Of a stretch of DNA of 64,000 bases, positions 8,734 through 17,165 are shown piece by piece; the first letter of the stretch is position 1, and the number at the start of each line of letters is the position of its first letter. The position numbers and the translations under genes were made by a program. The stretch spans positions 3,286,001 to 3,350,000 of the forward strand of contig NZ_CP108938.1 of NCBI RefSeq assembly GCF_036347135.1. The letters are read 5' to 3'. This DNA is from Streptomyces sp. NBC_00775. Its GTDB lineage: Bacteria > Actinomycetota > Actinomycetes > Streptomycetales > Streptomycetaceae. Below the pieces are notes generated by a model that had not been told where the DNA came from, searched no databases, and worked only from the letters and a program-made list of their open reading frames with translations.

Positions 8734-9632
8734 GCGGTGACCTCCGTGAGGTCCAGGAACGCGTCGTCCAACGTGGCGTCGGACACGCGGAGTTGGTGGG
8801 CGGTGATGTGGTGGCGGGCGAGGAGGGTGATGACCGCGTTGACGGTCTCGTCGGTGCCGGAGAGTGTGATCCGGCCGTCCTTGTGCGCGACCGACGCGAG
8901 CGCGGGCAGCGCGTTCAGGTCACCGTCGTCCAGCGGAGCAGAGGGCGTGAAGCTGATGACGGTGGAGCCCGCCGAGCGGCGGATCAGCCCTGACGGGGTG
9001 TCCAGGGCTGCCACCCGGCCCTGGTCGATCACGGCGATCCGGTCGCACAGGCGCTGCGCCTCCTCCATGAAGTGCGTGACGAGCAGGACGGTGACCCCGC
9101 TGGCCCGGACGTCCTCGATGAGCTGCCAGGTGTCGCGGCGGGCGCGCGGGTCGAGCCCGGTGGTCAGTTCGTCGAGGACGACGACGCGGGGGTTGCCGAT
9201 GAGGGCGAGCGCGATGAACAGGCGCTGTTTCTGGCCGCCGGAGAGCTTCGCGAAGCGCGTGGTGAGCTTGGCGGTCAGGCCGAGGCGTTCGGCGAGGGGC
9301 TGCCAGTCGGCGGGGTTCGGGTAGAAGGCGGCGTACAGCTCCAGGGCCTCGCGGACGGTGAGCTTGGCCTGGAGTTCGCTCTCCTGGAGCTGGGCGCCGA
9401 GGACGCGGGCGACCTGCTCGTGGTCGGCGACGGGGTCGAGGCCGGTGACCCGGACGCGGCCCGCGTCGGGGACGCGCAGGCCCTCGACGCATTCGACGGT
9501 GGTGGTCTTGCCGGCGCCGTTCGGGCCGAGGATCCCGAAGATCTCGCCCTCCTCGACGGCGAAGGAGACCCCGTCGACGACGGCCCGGCCACCGTAGGAC
9601 TTGCGTAGTCCGCTGACTTCGATGACTGACAT
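8730..9632 (-). CDS. ABC transporter ATP-binding protein (DrrA-like)
   Basis: This 300-residue nucleotide-binding subunit starts at ATG 9632 (MSVIEVSGLRKSYGG). It has Walker A GPNGAGKTTT, a signature KLSGGQKQRLFIALA, Walker B VVVLDELTTGLD (catalytic residue Glu) and an H-loop VTHFMEEA. The C-terminal 80 residues form the extra domain found in DrrA-type exporters. It is first in a four-gene minus-strand operon with the permease, kinase and regulator. A 179-bp region (9633-9811) separates it from the divergent ABC exporter operon and must hold both promoters; I could not define their hexamers. Confidence 0.92.
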   Translation of the reverse strand: MSVIEVSGLRKSYGGRAVVDGVSFAVEEGEIFGILGPNGAGKTTTVECVEGLRVPDAGRVRVTGLDPVADHEQVARVLGAQLQESELQAKLTVREALELYAAFYPNPADWQPLAERLGLTAKLTTRFAKLSGGQKQRLFIALALIGNPRVVVLDELTTGLDPRARRDTWQLIEDVRASGVTVLLVTHFMEEAQRLCDRIAVIDQGRVAALDTPSGLIRRSAGSTVISFTPSAPLDDGDLNALPALASVAHKDGRITLSGTDETVNAVITLLARHHITAHQLRVSDATLDDAFLDLTEVTA

Positions 9633-9811
9633 GCTCCGAGGGTCCCGGGGAGGCGGCGGGCGGCACATCGGCCATCGCGCTCGAAGCCGCATCAGCCGAT
9701 CGGTTGATGCGGCGGTACGACCTGCTGATCGACCTGCGATGAGATCGTTGAACGATTCAGGACCGGCCAAAACTCGGTGGGCACTGTCAGTGGTGAACCG
9801 TAGGCTCGCCG

Positions 9812-11719
9812 ATGATGCCCACAACAGATGCAGTGACCAAGGATCGTGTCGACCGCTCGACCGTACGCAGCCTGTTGCGCCTGTGGCCGTATGTGCGGCC
9901 GGTGCGGGTGCGGCTGTTCGGCGCGGCCTTGGTCGCGGTGGTCGCCTCCTGTACGGGGCTGGTGTTCCCGCTCGTCCTGAAGTGGATGGTGGACGGTCCG
10001 GTGGCCGGCCACGATCCGGCGGGTGTCTGGCTCGGGGCGCTGTATCTGCTGTTGCTCGGGCTGGCCGAGGCCGGGCTGTTCGGGCTGCGGCGGTGGCTGG
10101 TGGCGCGGCCGCTGGCGGGGGTCGAGGCGGCGATGCGGGCGGATCTGTACCGGCATCTGCAGCGCCTCCCGGTCGCCTTCCACGACCGCTGGGCCTCCGG
10201 TCAGCTGCTGTCCCGGGGCACCACGGACCTGATGCTGGTGCGCATGTTCCTGGCGTTCCCGCTGACCTTCCTACTGGTCAACTCCGTGACGATCCTGCTG
10301 GGCGTGGCCATCATGCTGGCCCAGGAGTGGACGCTCGGGCTGGTGCTGCTCGCTCCCGCCGTCCCCGTCGTGATCGTCTGCTGGCTCTTCGAGCGGCGCT
10401 ACTCGGAGGTGGCCCGGCGCTCGCAGGACCAGGTCGGCGATCTGACGACGGTCGTCGAGGAGAGCGTGCTCGGCATCCGTATCATCAAGGGCTTCGGCCG
10501 CCATCGCAGCCAGGCCCGCGCCTTCCGCGAGCTGTCCGGGAAGCTGCGCGGCACGGAACTCGTCAAGGCCCGTCTCCTCGCTTCCATCTGGGCCGTCATC
10601 GTCACCCTGCCCGAACTCGCCATCGGCGCCGCCCTCGTCCTCGGCACGGTCCAGGTGGCCGACGGCCACCTCTCCGCCGGCACGCTGGTGGCCTTCCTCT
10701 CGACGGCCCTCGCGCTGCGCTGGCCCGTCGACTCCATCGGCTTCCTCCTCGCGATGAGCCAGGAGGCGGGGACGGCGACGGAACGGTATTTCGAGGTGAT
10801 GGACGCGGAGCCGGAGTCGACTGACGCCGACACCGGTACCGCTACCGCTACCGCTACCGCTGTGGGCAATCGTTCCGCAGGGCGATGGGGGTCCCCCCGC
10901 TCGAGCGAAGCCGAGAGTGGGGGAGGGTGGGCACAGCCTGCAGCGCCGGGTGCCGATTCGGCAGAGTCCAGGGACGGCGGACTTCGGTTCCACAGCGTCC
11001 GGTTCCGCTATCCCGACGCCCCGAAGGACACCGCGCCCGTCCTCGACCGCATAGACCTCCACATCCGCCCCGGCGAAAGCATGGCCCTCGTAGGCGCGAC
11101 CGGCACGGGCAAAACCACCCTGACCGCCCTCGTCCCCCGCCTCCACGAGGTGACCTCCGGCCGCATCACCCTGGACGGCGAGGACATCACCCAGATGTCC
11201 AGGGACACGCTGCGCGAACTCGTCGCCGTGGCCTTCGAAGAGCCCACCCTCTTCTCGGCGACGGTCGGCGAGAACGTCCTCATGGGCGCCGAAGACACCG
11301 CGGGCGAGCCCGAGCTGGACCGCGCCCTCGCCGTCGCCCAGGCGGACTTCGCGCACGCGCTGCCGCAGGGCACCGCGACACAGGTCGGGGAGCAGGGCCT
11401 CAGCCTGTCGGGCGGGCAGCGCCAGCGTCTGGCCCTGGCACGGGCGGTGGTCGGCCGCCCCCGCTTCCTTGTGCTCGACGACCCGTTGTCGGCCCTGGAC
11501 GTGCACACGGAGGCCGCGGTCGAGGCCGCCCTGCGCCGGGTGCTCGCGGAGACGACCGCCCTGATCGTGGCGCACCGCCCGTCCACGGTCCTGCTCGCCG
11601 ACCGCGTGGCCCTGCTCTCCGGCGGCCGCATCGCCGCGGTCGGCACCCACCACGAACTGCTGCGCACGAACACCGAGTACGCCCATCTGATGTCGGGTGC
11701 AGAGGAGGACGACCGATGA
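9812..11719 (+). CDS. ABC exporter half-transporter, subunit A of pair 1
   Basis: This 635-residue protein has a type IV exporter membrane domain (residues 20-325), a variable linker and an ATPase domain. The ATPase has Walker A GATGTGKTT (near 428), a canonical LSGGQRQ signature (near 531) and Walker B VLDDPLSALD. In that Walker B the catalytic Glu is replaced by Asp, and the H-loop is intact (VAHRPST). Glu-to-Asp at this position marks the degenerate site of heterodimeric exporters. The linker contains a GCTACC hexamer run and a palindromic repeat insert (10885-10932) that keeps the frame. The stop overlaps the start of subunit B (ATGA). ATG 9815 is an alternative start. Confidence 0.9.
   Translation: MMPTTDAVTKDRVDRSTVRSLLRLWPYVRPVRVRLFGAALVAVVASCTGLVFPLVLKWMVDGPVAGHDPAGVWLGALYLLLLGLAEAGLFGLRRWLVARPLAGVEAAMRADLYRHLQRLPVAFHDRWASGQLLSRGTTDLMLVRMFLAFPLTFLLVNSVTILLGVAIMLAQEWTLGLVLLAPAVPVVIVCWLFERRYSEVARRSQDQVGDLTTVVEESVLGIRIIKGFGRHRSQARAFRELSGKLRGTELVKARLLASIWAVIVTLPELAIGAALVLGTVQVADGHLSAGTLVAFLSTALALRWPVDSIGFLLAMSQEAGTATERYFEVMDAEPESTDADTGTATATATAVGNRSAGRWGSPRSSEAESGGGWAQPAAPGADSAESRDGGLRFHSVRFRYPDAPKDTAPVLDRIDLHIRPGESMALVGATGTGKTTLTALVPRLHEVTSGRITLDGEDITQMSRDTLRELVAVAFEEPTLFSATVGENVLMGAEDTAGEPELDRALAVAQADFAHALPQGTATQVGEQGLSLSGGQRQRLALARAVVGRPRFLVLDDPLSALDVHTEAAVEAALRRVLAETTALIVAHRPSTVLLADRVALLSGGRIAAVGTHHELLRTNTEYAHLMSGAEEDDR
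10885..10932. repeat. In-frame palindromic repeat element inside the ABC exporter gene
   Basis: The segment reads TGGGGGTCCCCCCGCTCGAG, continues GCGAAGCCGAGAGTGGGGGA and ends GGGTGGG. Reversed, this is TTCCCCCA-like, variable core, GGGGGGACCCCCA, the same architecture as 44301-44336. It encodes a Gly/Ser/Arg-rich stretch between the membrane and ATPase domains, where an insertion is tolerated. The (GCTACC) hexamer run just before it (10841-10861) adds further low-complexity linker. Confidence 0.7.
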
Positions 11720-13608
11720 CGGCGGCGCCCACGACCACCGCGCCGAACAAGGAACCGGAGAAGGAACCGGGCAAGGAACCGGGCAAGGACCGGCCGGGCC
11801 GGGAACCCGAGCGGTACACGGACCCCTTCGACCGCGACACGCTGCCCACTCCCCCGGGCGCGACCGCCGCGCTGCTGCGCTCCCTGCTCGCCCCGCTCAG
11901 GGCCCGTGTGGTCGTGACCACCGTCCTGCTGCTGCTCCAGCAGGCCGCGGTACAGGCGAGCCCGCTGCTCGTGGCATACGCCCTCGACCGCGCCGTACCG
12001 GCGTTCCGGCACGACGACCACGGCCCGCTCATCGTGGTGGGAGTCGGGTATCTGCTGTGTTCGCTGGCCTCCGGCGGGCTCCAGTACGCCTTCATCATCG
12101 CCTCGGCCCGCGTCAACCAGGACGTGCTGCTCGATCTGCGCGGCCGGATCTTCCGCCATGCGCAGGCGCTGAGCATCGACTTCCATGAGCGCTACACCTC
12201 GGGCCGGCTGATCTCCCGCTCCACGACGGACGTCGAGTCGTTGCGCGAGCTGCTCAGCGAGGGTCTGCAGGAGCTCGTCACGGTCATCCTGTCGTTCGTC
12301 TACATCTCGGCGATGCTGCTCTGGCTGGACCTGGGCCTCGGTGCGGTGGCGGTGGTGTCCTTCGTGCCGCTGTATCTGCTCATTCGCCTCTACCAGCACC
12401 GCGCGGGCCGTATGTTCGCCCTCCGGTCGACCGCGATCGCCGCCGTGATCGTGAAGTTCGCGGAGACGATGAACGGCATCCGCCCGGTGCGCGCGTTCCG
12501 TCGCGAGGCCGCCAACGACGCGGACTTCCGGGTGCTCAACCAGCGCCACGAGAAGACGAACGGCGACGCCATGCTGGAGATGGCCCGCTATGTCGTCGGC
12601 TCCCGTCTGGTCGCCAACACGGCGGTCGCGGGGATCGTGCTGTGGGGCGCGTACCGGGTGGCCTCGGGGTCGCTGGCGCTGGGTGTGCTGGCCGCCGCGG
12701 TGCTCTATCTGCGCCGTCTGTACGACCCGATCGACCGGCTCGGCATGTTCCTCAACTCGTACCAGTCCGCGGCGGCTTCGCTGGAGAAGATCGCGGGCCT
12801 GCTGGCCCAGACGCCGTCGGTGCCGGAGCCGTCCGCGCCGAAGCAGCTGCCCGCTCTGGCGTCCGAGCACCCCGGTCGCGAGGTCGTCTTCGACGACGTC
12901 CGCTTCGCGTACCGCACCGGCGGCGAGATCCTCCCCTCCTTCTCGCTCACGCTCCCCGCCGGGCAGACGGTGGCCGTGGTCGGCTCGACGGGCGCGGGCA
13001 AGTCGACGCTGGCCAAGCTGCTGGCCCGCTTCTACGACCCCTCGGACGGACGGGTCCTCCTCGACGGCGTCGATCTGCGCGATCTCTCCGTGCCGGAACT
13101 GCGGCGCGGTGTGGTGATGGTGACCCAGGAGGCGTTCCTGTTCTCCGGCACGGTCGCCGAGAACATCGCGATCGGCCGCCCGGACGCGTCCCGCGAGGAG
13201 ATCCAGCAGGCTGCGAAGGCGATCGGCGCCCATGACTTCATCAGCGCCCTGCCCGACGGCTACGACACGGACGTACGCAAACGGGGTGGCCGTATCTCGG
13301 CGGGCCAGCGCCAACTGGTCGCGTTCGCCCGGGCGTTGCTCGCCGACCCGGCGGTCCTCATCCTCGACGAGGCGACCAGTTCCCTGGACATCCCCGGCGA
13401 ACGGGCCGTCCAGCGGGCGATGTCGACGGTTCTGCGCGGCCGTACGGCGGTGGTCATCGCGCACCGGCTGTCGACGGTGGAGATCGCCGACCGGGTGCTG
13501 GTGATGGAGCACGGCCGGATCGTCGAGGACGGCACACCCGAGGAACTCGTCGCGGGTACCGGCAGGTTCGCGGATCTGCACCGGGCGTGGCGCGACAGCC
13601 TCGTGTAG
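11716..13608 (+). CDS. ABC exporter half-transporter, subunit B of pair 1
   Basis: This 630-residue partner of the preceding gene starts at ATG 11716 in a 4-bp ATGA overlap, with GAGGAGG upstream. The N-terminus carries a 15-nt tandem repeat encoding Glu-Pro-Gly-Lys units. The membrane domain follows, then Walker A GSTGAGKST (near 422), the signature ISAGQRQ (a departure from LSGGQ) and Walker B LILDEATSSLD with the catalytic Glu. The H-loop is AHRLST. It therefore supplies Walker A/B and the Glu for the competent ATP site, whose signature comes from subunit A. The degeneracy is complementary, as in known heterodimeric exporters. The substrate is unknown. Confidence 0.9.
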   Translation: MTAAPTTTAPNKEPEKEPGKEPGKDRPGREPERYTDPFDRDTLPTPPGATAALLRSLLAPLRARVVVTTVLLLLQQAAVQASPLLVAYALDRAVPAFRHDDHGPLIVVGVGYLLCSLASGGLQYAFIIASARVNQDVLLDLRGRIFRHAQALSIDFHERYTSGRLISRSTTDVESLRELLSEGLQELVTVILSFVYISAMLLWLDLGLGAVAVVSFVPLYLLIRLYQHRAGRMFALRSTAIAAVIVKFAETMNGIRPVRAFRREAANDADFRVLNQRHEKTNGDAMLEMARYVVGSRLVANTAVAGIVLWGAYRVASGSLALGVLAAAVLYLRRLYDPIDRLGMFLNSYQSAAASLEKIAGLLAQTPSVPEPSAPKQLPALASEHPGREVVFDDVRFAYRTGGEILPSFSLTLPAGQTVAVVGSTGAGKSTLAKLLARFYDPSDGRVLLDGVDLRDLSVPELRRGVVMVTQEAFLFSGTVAENIAIGRPDASREEIQQAAKAIGAHDFISALPDGYDTDVRKRGGRISAGQRQLVAFARALLADPAVLILDEATSSLDIPGERAVQRAMSTVLRGRTAVVIAHRLSTVEIADRVLVMEHGRIVEDGTPEELVAGTGRFADLHRAWRDSLV

Positions 13609-13635
13609 CGACGGGCAGAGGCGAGAGGGGGGCGG

Positions 13636-15351
13636 ATGATCGACGCGTACGAGGATCCGGGGACGCCGGACTGTCGTGGCGGCTGGCGGTACCTGTGGTG
13701 GCTGGTCACGCGGCAGGCGGGCCGGTCCGTTGCCGGGGCGCTGATCGCCAGCGTCTGGATGGCGCTTCTGGCGCTGCCGCCGTATCTGCTGTCCCGTGCG
13801 ATCGACGACGGGCTGGAGCCGGGCGACCAGGCCGCGCTGGCCGGCTGGACCGCCGCCGTGCTGGGCATCGGGGTGTTCAACGCCTGGCTGGGCGTGGTGC
13901 GGCACCGCACGATGACCAAGCTGCGGATGGACGCCAACTTCCGTACGGTCAAGGTCGTGGTCGAGCAGTCGGTCCGGCTGGGTGCCGCGCTGTCGCGGCA
14001 GGCCGGGGCCGGGGAGGTCGTCACGATCGGGGTCGGTGACGTGCAGACGATCAGTACGTCGCTGACCGCCGTCGGCCCCGGCGTCGCCGCACTCTTCACC
14101 TACGCCGTGGTGGCCGCGCTGCTGCTGTCGGTCTCGCTCCAGCTGTCCGTGGTGATCCTGCTCGGGGTGCCGCTGATCGCCGTACTCGTCGGCCCGTTGA
14201 TGGGACGGTTGCAGGGCACCGAGACGGGTTACCGCGAGCGGCAGGGCGTGCTGACGGCCCGGATCGCCGACCTCGCGGGCGGCCTGCGCGTCCTCAACGG
14301 GCTGGGCGGCAAGGGACTGTTCGCCGACAGCTTCCGGCGCGACTCGCAGGCGCTGCGGGAACAGGGGTACCGGGTCGGGGCGGTGACCAGCTGGGTCCAG
14401 GCGCTGGGCACGGGGCTGCCGACTCTGTTCCTCGCCGTCGTGACCTGGCTCGCGGCCCGGCTGGCCGCCCAAGGGGACATCACGGTAGGCGAGTTGGTGT
14501 CCGTGTACGGGTATGTCGCGGCCCTCGTGCTGCCGGTGGCGTTCTTCATCGAATGCGGCTACCAGCTCAACCGGGGCGTGGTCTCCGCCCGGCGTGTCGC
14601 ACGGTTCCTGTCCCTGGAGCCCGCCGCCGATCGCGCCGACGCGCTGGACGCGCCCTCGTCCCCAGCGGTACTGCACGATCCGGAGTCGGGTGTCCGGGTG
14701 GTGCCGGGGCGGCTGACCGCGCTGGCCGGTGGCCGTCCCGCGGAGTCCGAGGCCGTGGTCGACCGCCTCGGCAGGTACGCGGAGTCGGCGGTGACCTGGG
14801 GCGGCGTACGGCTGGATGAGATCGCCCTGCCGCAGGTGCGCGAGCGGATCATGGTCGCGGACAACGAGGCCGACCTGTTCGCGGGCCCCCTGCGCGACCT
14901 GGTCTCGGGGCGCCGGGACCACGACGACGAAACCATCACCCGGGCGGTGCACGCGGCCGTGGCGGACGACATCGTCCTCGGCCTGCCGGACGGGCTCGAC
15001 TCGGCCGTCGAGGCGCAGGGCCGCAGTCTCTCCGGCGGTCAGCGGCAGCGGGTACGGCTGGTGCGGGCGCTCCTCGCCGACCCCGAGGTGCTGCTCGCGG
15101 TCGAGCCCACCTCGGCGCTCGACGCACACACCGAGGCCGCCGTGGCGACCCGGCTGCGCGCGGCGCGCTCCGGCCGCACGACCCTCGTCACCAACACCTC
15201 GCCGCTCCTCCTGGACCGGGCGGACACCGTGTACTTCCTGGTCGACGGCAAGGTCGCGGCGAGCGGCAGCCATCGCGAACTCCTCGACGGGGAGCCGGGA
15301 TACCGGGCGCTGGTGGCCCGCGACGTGGACTCCGAGGAGGTCGTGCGATGA
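13636..15351 (+). CDS. ABC exporter half-transporter with degenerate ATPase domain, subunit A of pair 2
   Basis: This 571-residue protein starts at ATG 13636 after GAGAGGGGGG. The membrane domain is normal (about residues 25-325). The ATPase domain has lost its P-loop: the expected GxxGxGKST position reads LAGGRPAESEAV. Walker B reads LLAVEPTSALD, with the Asp lost, and the H-loop His is replaced (VTNTSPLLL). The signature SLSGGQRQRVRL is intact (near 467). So it cannot hydrolyse ATP by itself but can offer LSGGQ to a partner. The partner is the next gene, which overlaps by 4 bp and has the opposite pattern. Confidence 0.88.
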   Translation: MIDAYEDPGTPDCRGGWRYLWWLVTRQAGRSVAGALIASVWMALLALPPYLLSRAIDDGLEPGDQAALAGWTAAVLGIGVFNAWLGVVRHRTMTKLRMDANFRTVKVVVEQSVRLGAALSRQAGAGEVVTIGVGDVQTISTSLTAVGPGVAALFTYAVVAALLLSVSLQLSVVILLGVPLIAVLVGPLMGRLQGTETGYRERQGVLTARIADLAGGLRVLNGLGGKGLFADSFRRDSQALREQGYRVGAVTSWVQALGTGLPTLFLAVVTWLAARLAAQGDITVGELVSVYGYVAALVLPVAFFIECGYQLNRGVVSARRVARFLSLEPAADRADALDAPSSPAVLHDPESGVRVVPGRLTALAGGRPAESEAVVDRLGRYAESAVTWGGVRLDEIALPQVRERIMVADNEADLFAGPLRDLVSGRRDHDDETITRAVHAAVADDIVLGLPDGLDSAVEAQGRSLSGGQRQRVRLVRALLADPEVLLAVEPTSALDAHTEAAVATRLRAARSGRTTLVTNTSPLLLDRADTVYFLVDGKVAASGSHRELLDGEPGYRALVARDVDSEEVVR

Positions 15352-17105
15352 GCGCGCAGCTGCCGGTCGCCGAGCCCGCCGAGGTGCGTCGGGCGGCGGT
15401 GCGGCTGATCCGGGCGGACGGGCGGGCCTTCGCCGCCGTGCTCGGCCTCAACGCGCTGGCCGCCGCGGCCGGTCTGGTCGGCCCCTGGCTGCTCGGGCGG
15501 ATCATCGACGACGTACGGGCCGGGGGCGGTGTGGATGTCGTGGACCGGCTGGCGCTGGTCATCCTGGTGTGCTCGCTGGCGCAGCTGCTGCTGGCGCGCT
15601 GGGCCCGTTATGTGGGGCACCGCTTCGGGGAGCGGACGCTGGCGCGGGTGCGTGAGGAGTTCGTGGAGCGGGCGCTGACGCTGCCGGCCTCGGTCGTGGA
15701 GCGGGCGGGCACGGGCGATCTGACCGCGCGCGGCACCGCCGACGTCACCGTCGTGGGCAACACCCTGCGCGACGCGGGACCCGAGCTGCTCATCTCCTCG
15801 GCCCAGGCGCTGTTCATCCTCGGCGCGGTCTTCGTCATCGACCCGCTGCTCGGCGGCTGCGGGCTCCTCGGCCTGGCCGGCATCCGGTTCGCCCTGCGCT
15901 GGTATCTGCGCCGGGCCCGCACCGGCTATCTCGCCGAGGGCGCCGCCACGTCGGAGGTCGCCGAGATCCTCGCGGCCACCGCGTCCGGCGCCCGCACGAT
16001 CGAGGCGTTCGGGCTGCGGGAGCGCCGGACCGCCGCGAGCCGGGACGCCCTGGAGACCTCCCGCCAGAAGCGGATGTGGACCCTGTTCCTGCGCAGCGTG
16101 TTCTTCCCGGCCGTGGAAATCTCCTACGTCCTTCCCGTGGTCGGCGTGCTGCTGGTGGGCGGCGCCCTGCACGCCCGGGGTGCGATGAGTCTGGGTGCCG
16201 TGGTCTCCGCGGCCCTGTACATGCGCCAGCTCGGTGAGCCGCTCGACCAGATCCTGAACCAGGTCGAGCAACTCCAGAGCAGCAGCGCCTCCTTCGCCCG
16301 GGTGGAGGGCCTCGGCCGGGCGCCGAGGGCCGTTCCGTCCGGCTCCCCCACTCCGGTGGACGACCGCATCGACGTGAGGGGTGTGCGCTACTCCTACGAC
16401 CGCGGGGGCGAGGTGCTGCGCGGGGTCGACCTGACCGTGCGGCCCGGGGAGCGGCTGGCCGTGGTCGGCCCGTCCGGCGCCGGGAAGACCACCCTGAGCA
16501 GGCTGCTGGCGGGCGTCGACGCACCGGGCGCCGGCTCGGTGACGGTCGGGCGGGTCCCGATCGTCGCGCTCGACCCCGAGCAGCTGCGCCGGCAGGTCGT
16601 CCTGGTCACCCAGGAGCACCATGTGTTCCTGGGCACGGTCCGCGACAACCTGCTGATCGCCGAACCGGCCGCCACGGACGCCCAGTTGTGGGCGGCGCTC
16701 GCGGCGGTCGGCGCCGACGACCTGGCCGAGGAGCTGCCGGACGGCCTGGACACCGAACTGGGCCCCGAAGGCTTCCCCGTGGACGGCTCCCGCGCCCAGC
16801 AACTCGCCCTGGCCCGGGTGGTCCTGGCCGACCCGCACACCCTGATCCTCGACGAGGCCACCGCACTCCTGGATCCGACGACCGCCCGCCACACGGAGCG
16901 CGCGCTGGCCGCCGTGCTCGAAGGCCGCACCGTCATCGCCATCGCCCACCGGCTGCACACCGCGCACGACGCCGACCGGGTGGCCGTGATGGAGGACGGC
17001 CGGCTGACCGAACTCGGCACGCACGACGAGCTGGTGGCGGCGGAGGGGGCGTATGCGGCGCTGTGGCATTCGTGGCACGGGGAGCGCGGGCCTTCGGGCG
17101 GCTGA
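15348..17105 (+). CDS. ABC exporter half-transporter, subunit B of pair 2
   Basis: This 585-residue protein starts at ATG 15348, overlapping the previous stop (ATGA). It has a full membrane domain, Walker A GPSGAGKTT (near 373), Walker B LILDEATALLD (near 499, Glu present) and H-loop AHRLHT. The signature, however, is degenerate: the LSGGQ position reads VDGSRAQQ. With the preceding subunit it makes one complete catalytic site (Walker A/B from this protein, LSGGQ from the partner) and one dead site. The pair is directly downstream of pair 1, so all four genes may be one transcript from 9812. Confidence 0.88.
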   Translation: MSAQLPVAEPAEVRRAAVRLIRADGRAFAAVLGLNALAAAAGLVGPWLLGRIIDDVRAGGGVDVVDRLALVILVCSLAQLLLARWARYVGHRFGERTLARVREEFVERALTLPASVVERAGTGDLTARGTADVTVVGNTLRDAGPELLISSAQALFILGAVFVIDPLLGGCGLLGLAGIRFALRWYLRRARTGYLAEGAATSEVAEILAATASGARTIEAFGLRERRTAASRDALETSRQKRMWTLFLRSVFFPAVEISYVLPVVGVLLVGGALHARGAMSLGAVVSAALYMRQLGEPLDQILNQVEQLQSSSASFARVEGLGRAPRAVPSGSPTPVDDRIDVRGVRYSYDRGGEVLRGVDLTVRPGERLAVVGPSGAGKTTLSRLLAGVDAPGAGSVTVGRVPIVALDPEQLRRQVVLVTQEHHVFLGTVRDNLLIAEPAATDAQLWAALAAVGADDLAEELPDGLDTELGPEGFPVDGSRAQQLALARVVLADPHTLILDEATALLDPTTARHTERALAAVLEGRTVIAIAHRLHTAHDADRVAVMEDGRLTELGTHDELVAAEGAYAALWHSWHGERGPSGG

Positions 17106-17165
17106 CCCGCACCGCGCCGGCCGCCTCCCTGGTTGAATGGCCAGCCCGTCGGACGAAGGGGAGAC

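Noticed and set aside
11008..15273. A 1421-codon minus-strand open frame across the ABC exporters
   Set aside because: It is fully antisense to four genes with clear ABC motifs and has an Arg/Gln/His-rich composition typical of shadow frames.
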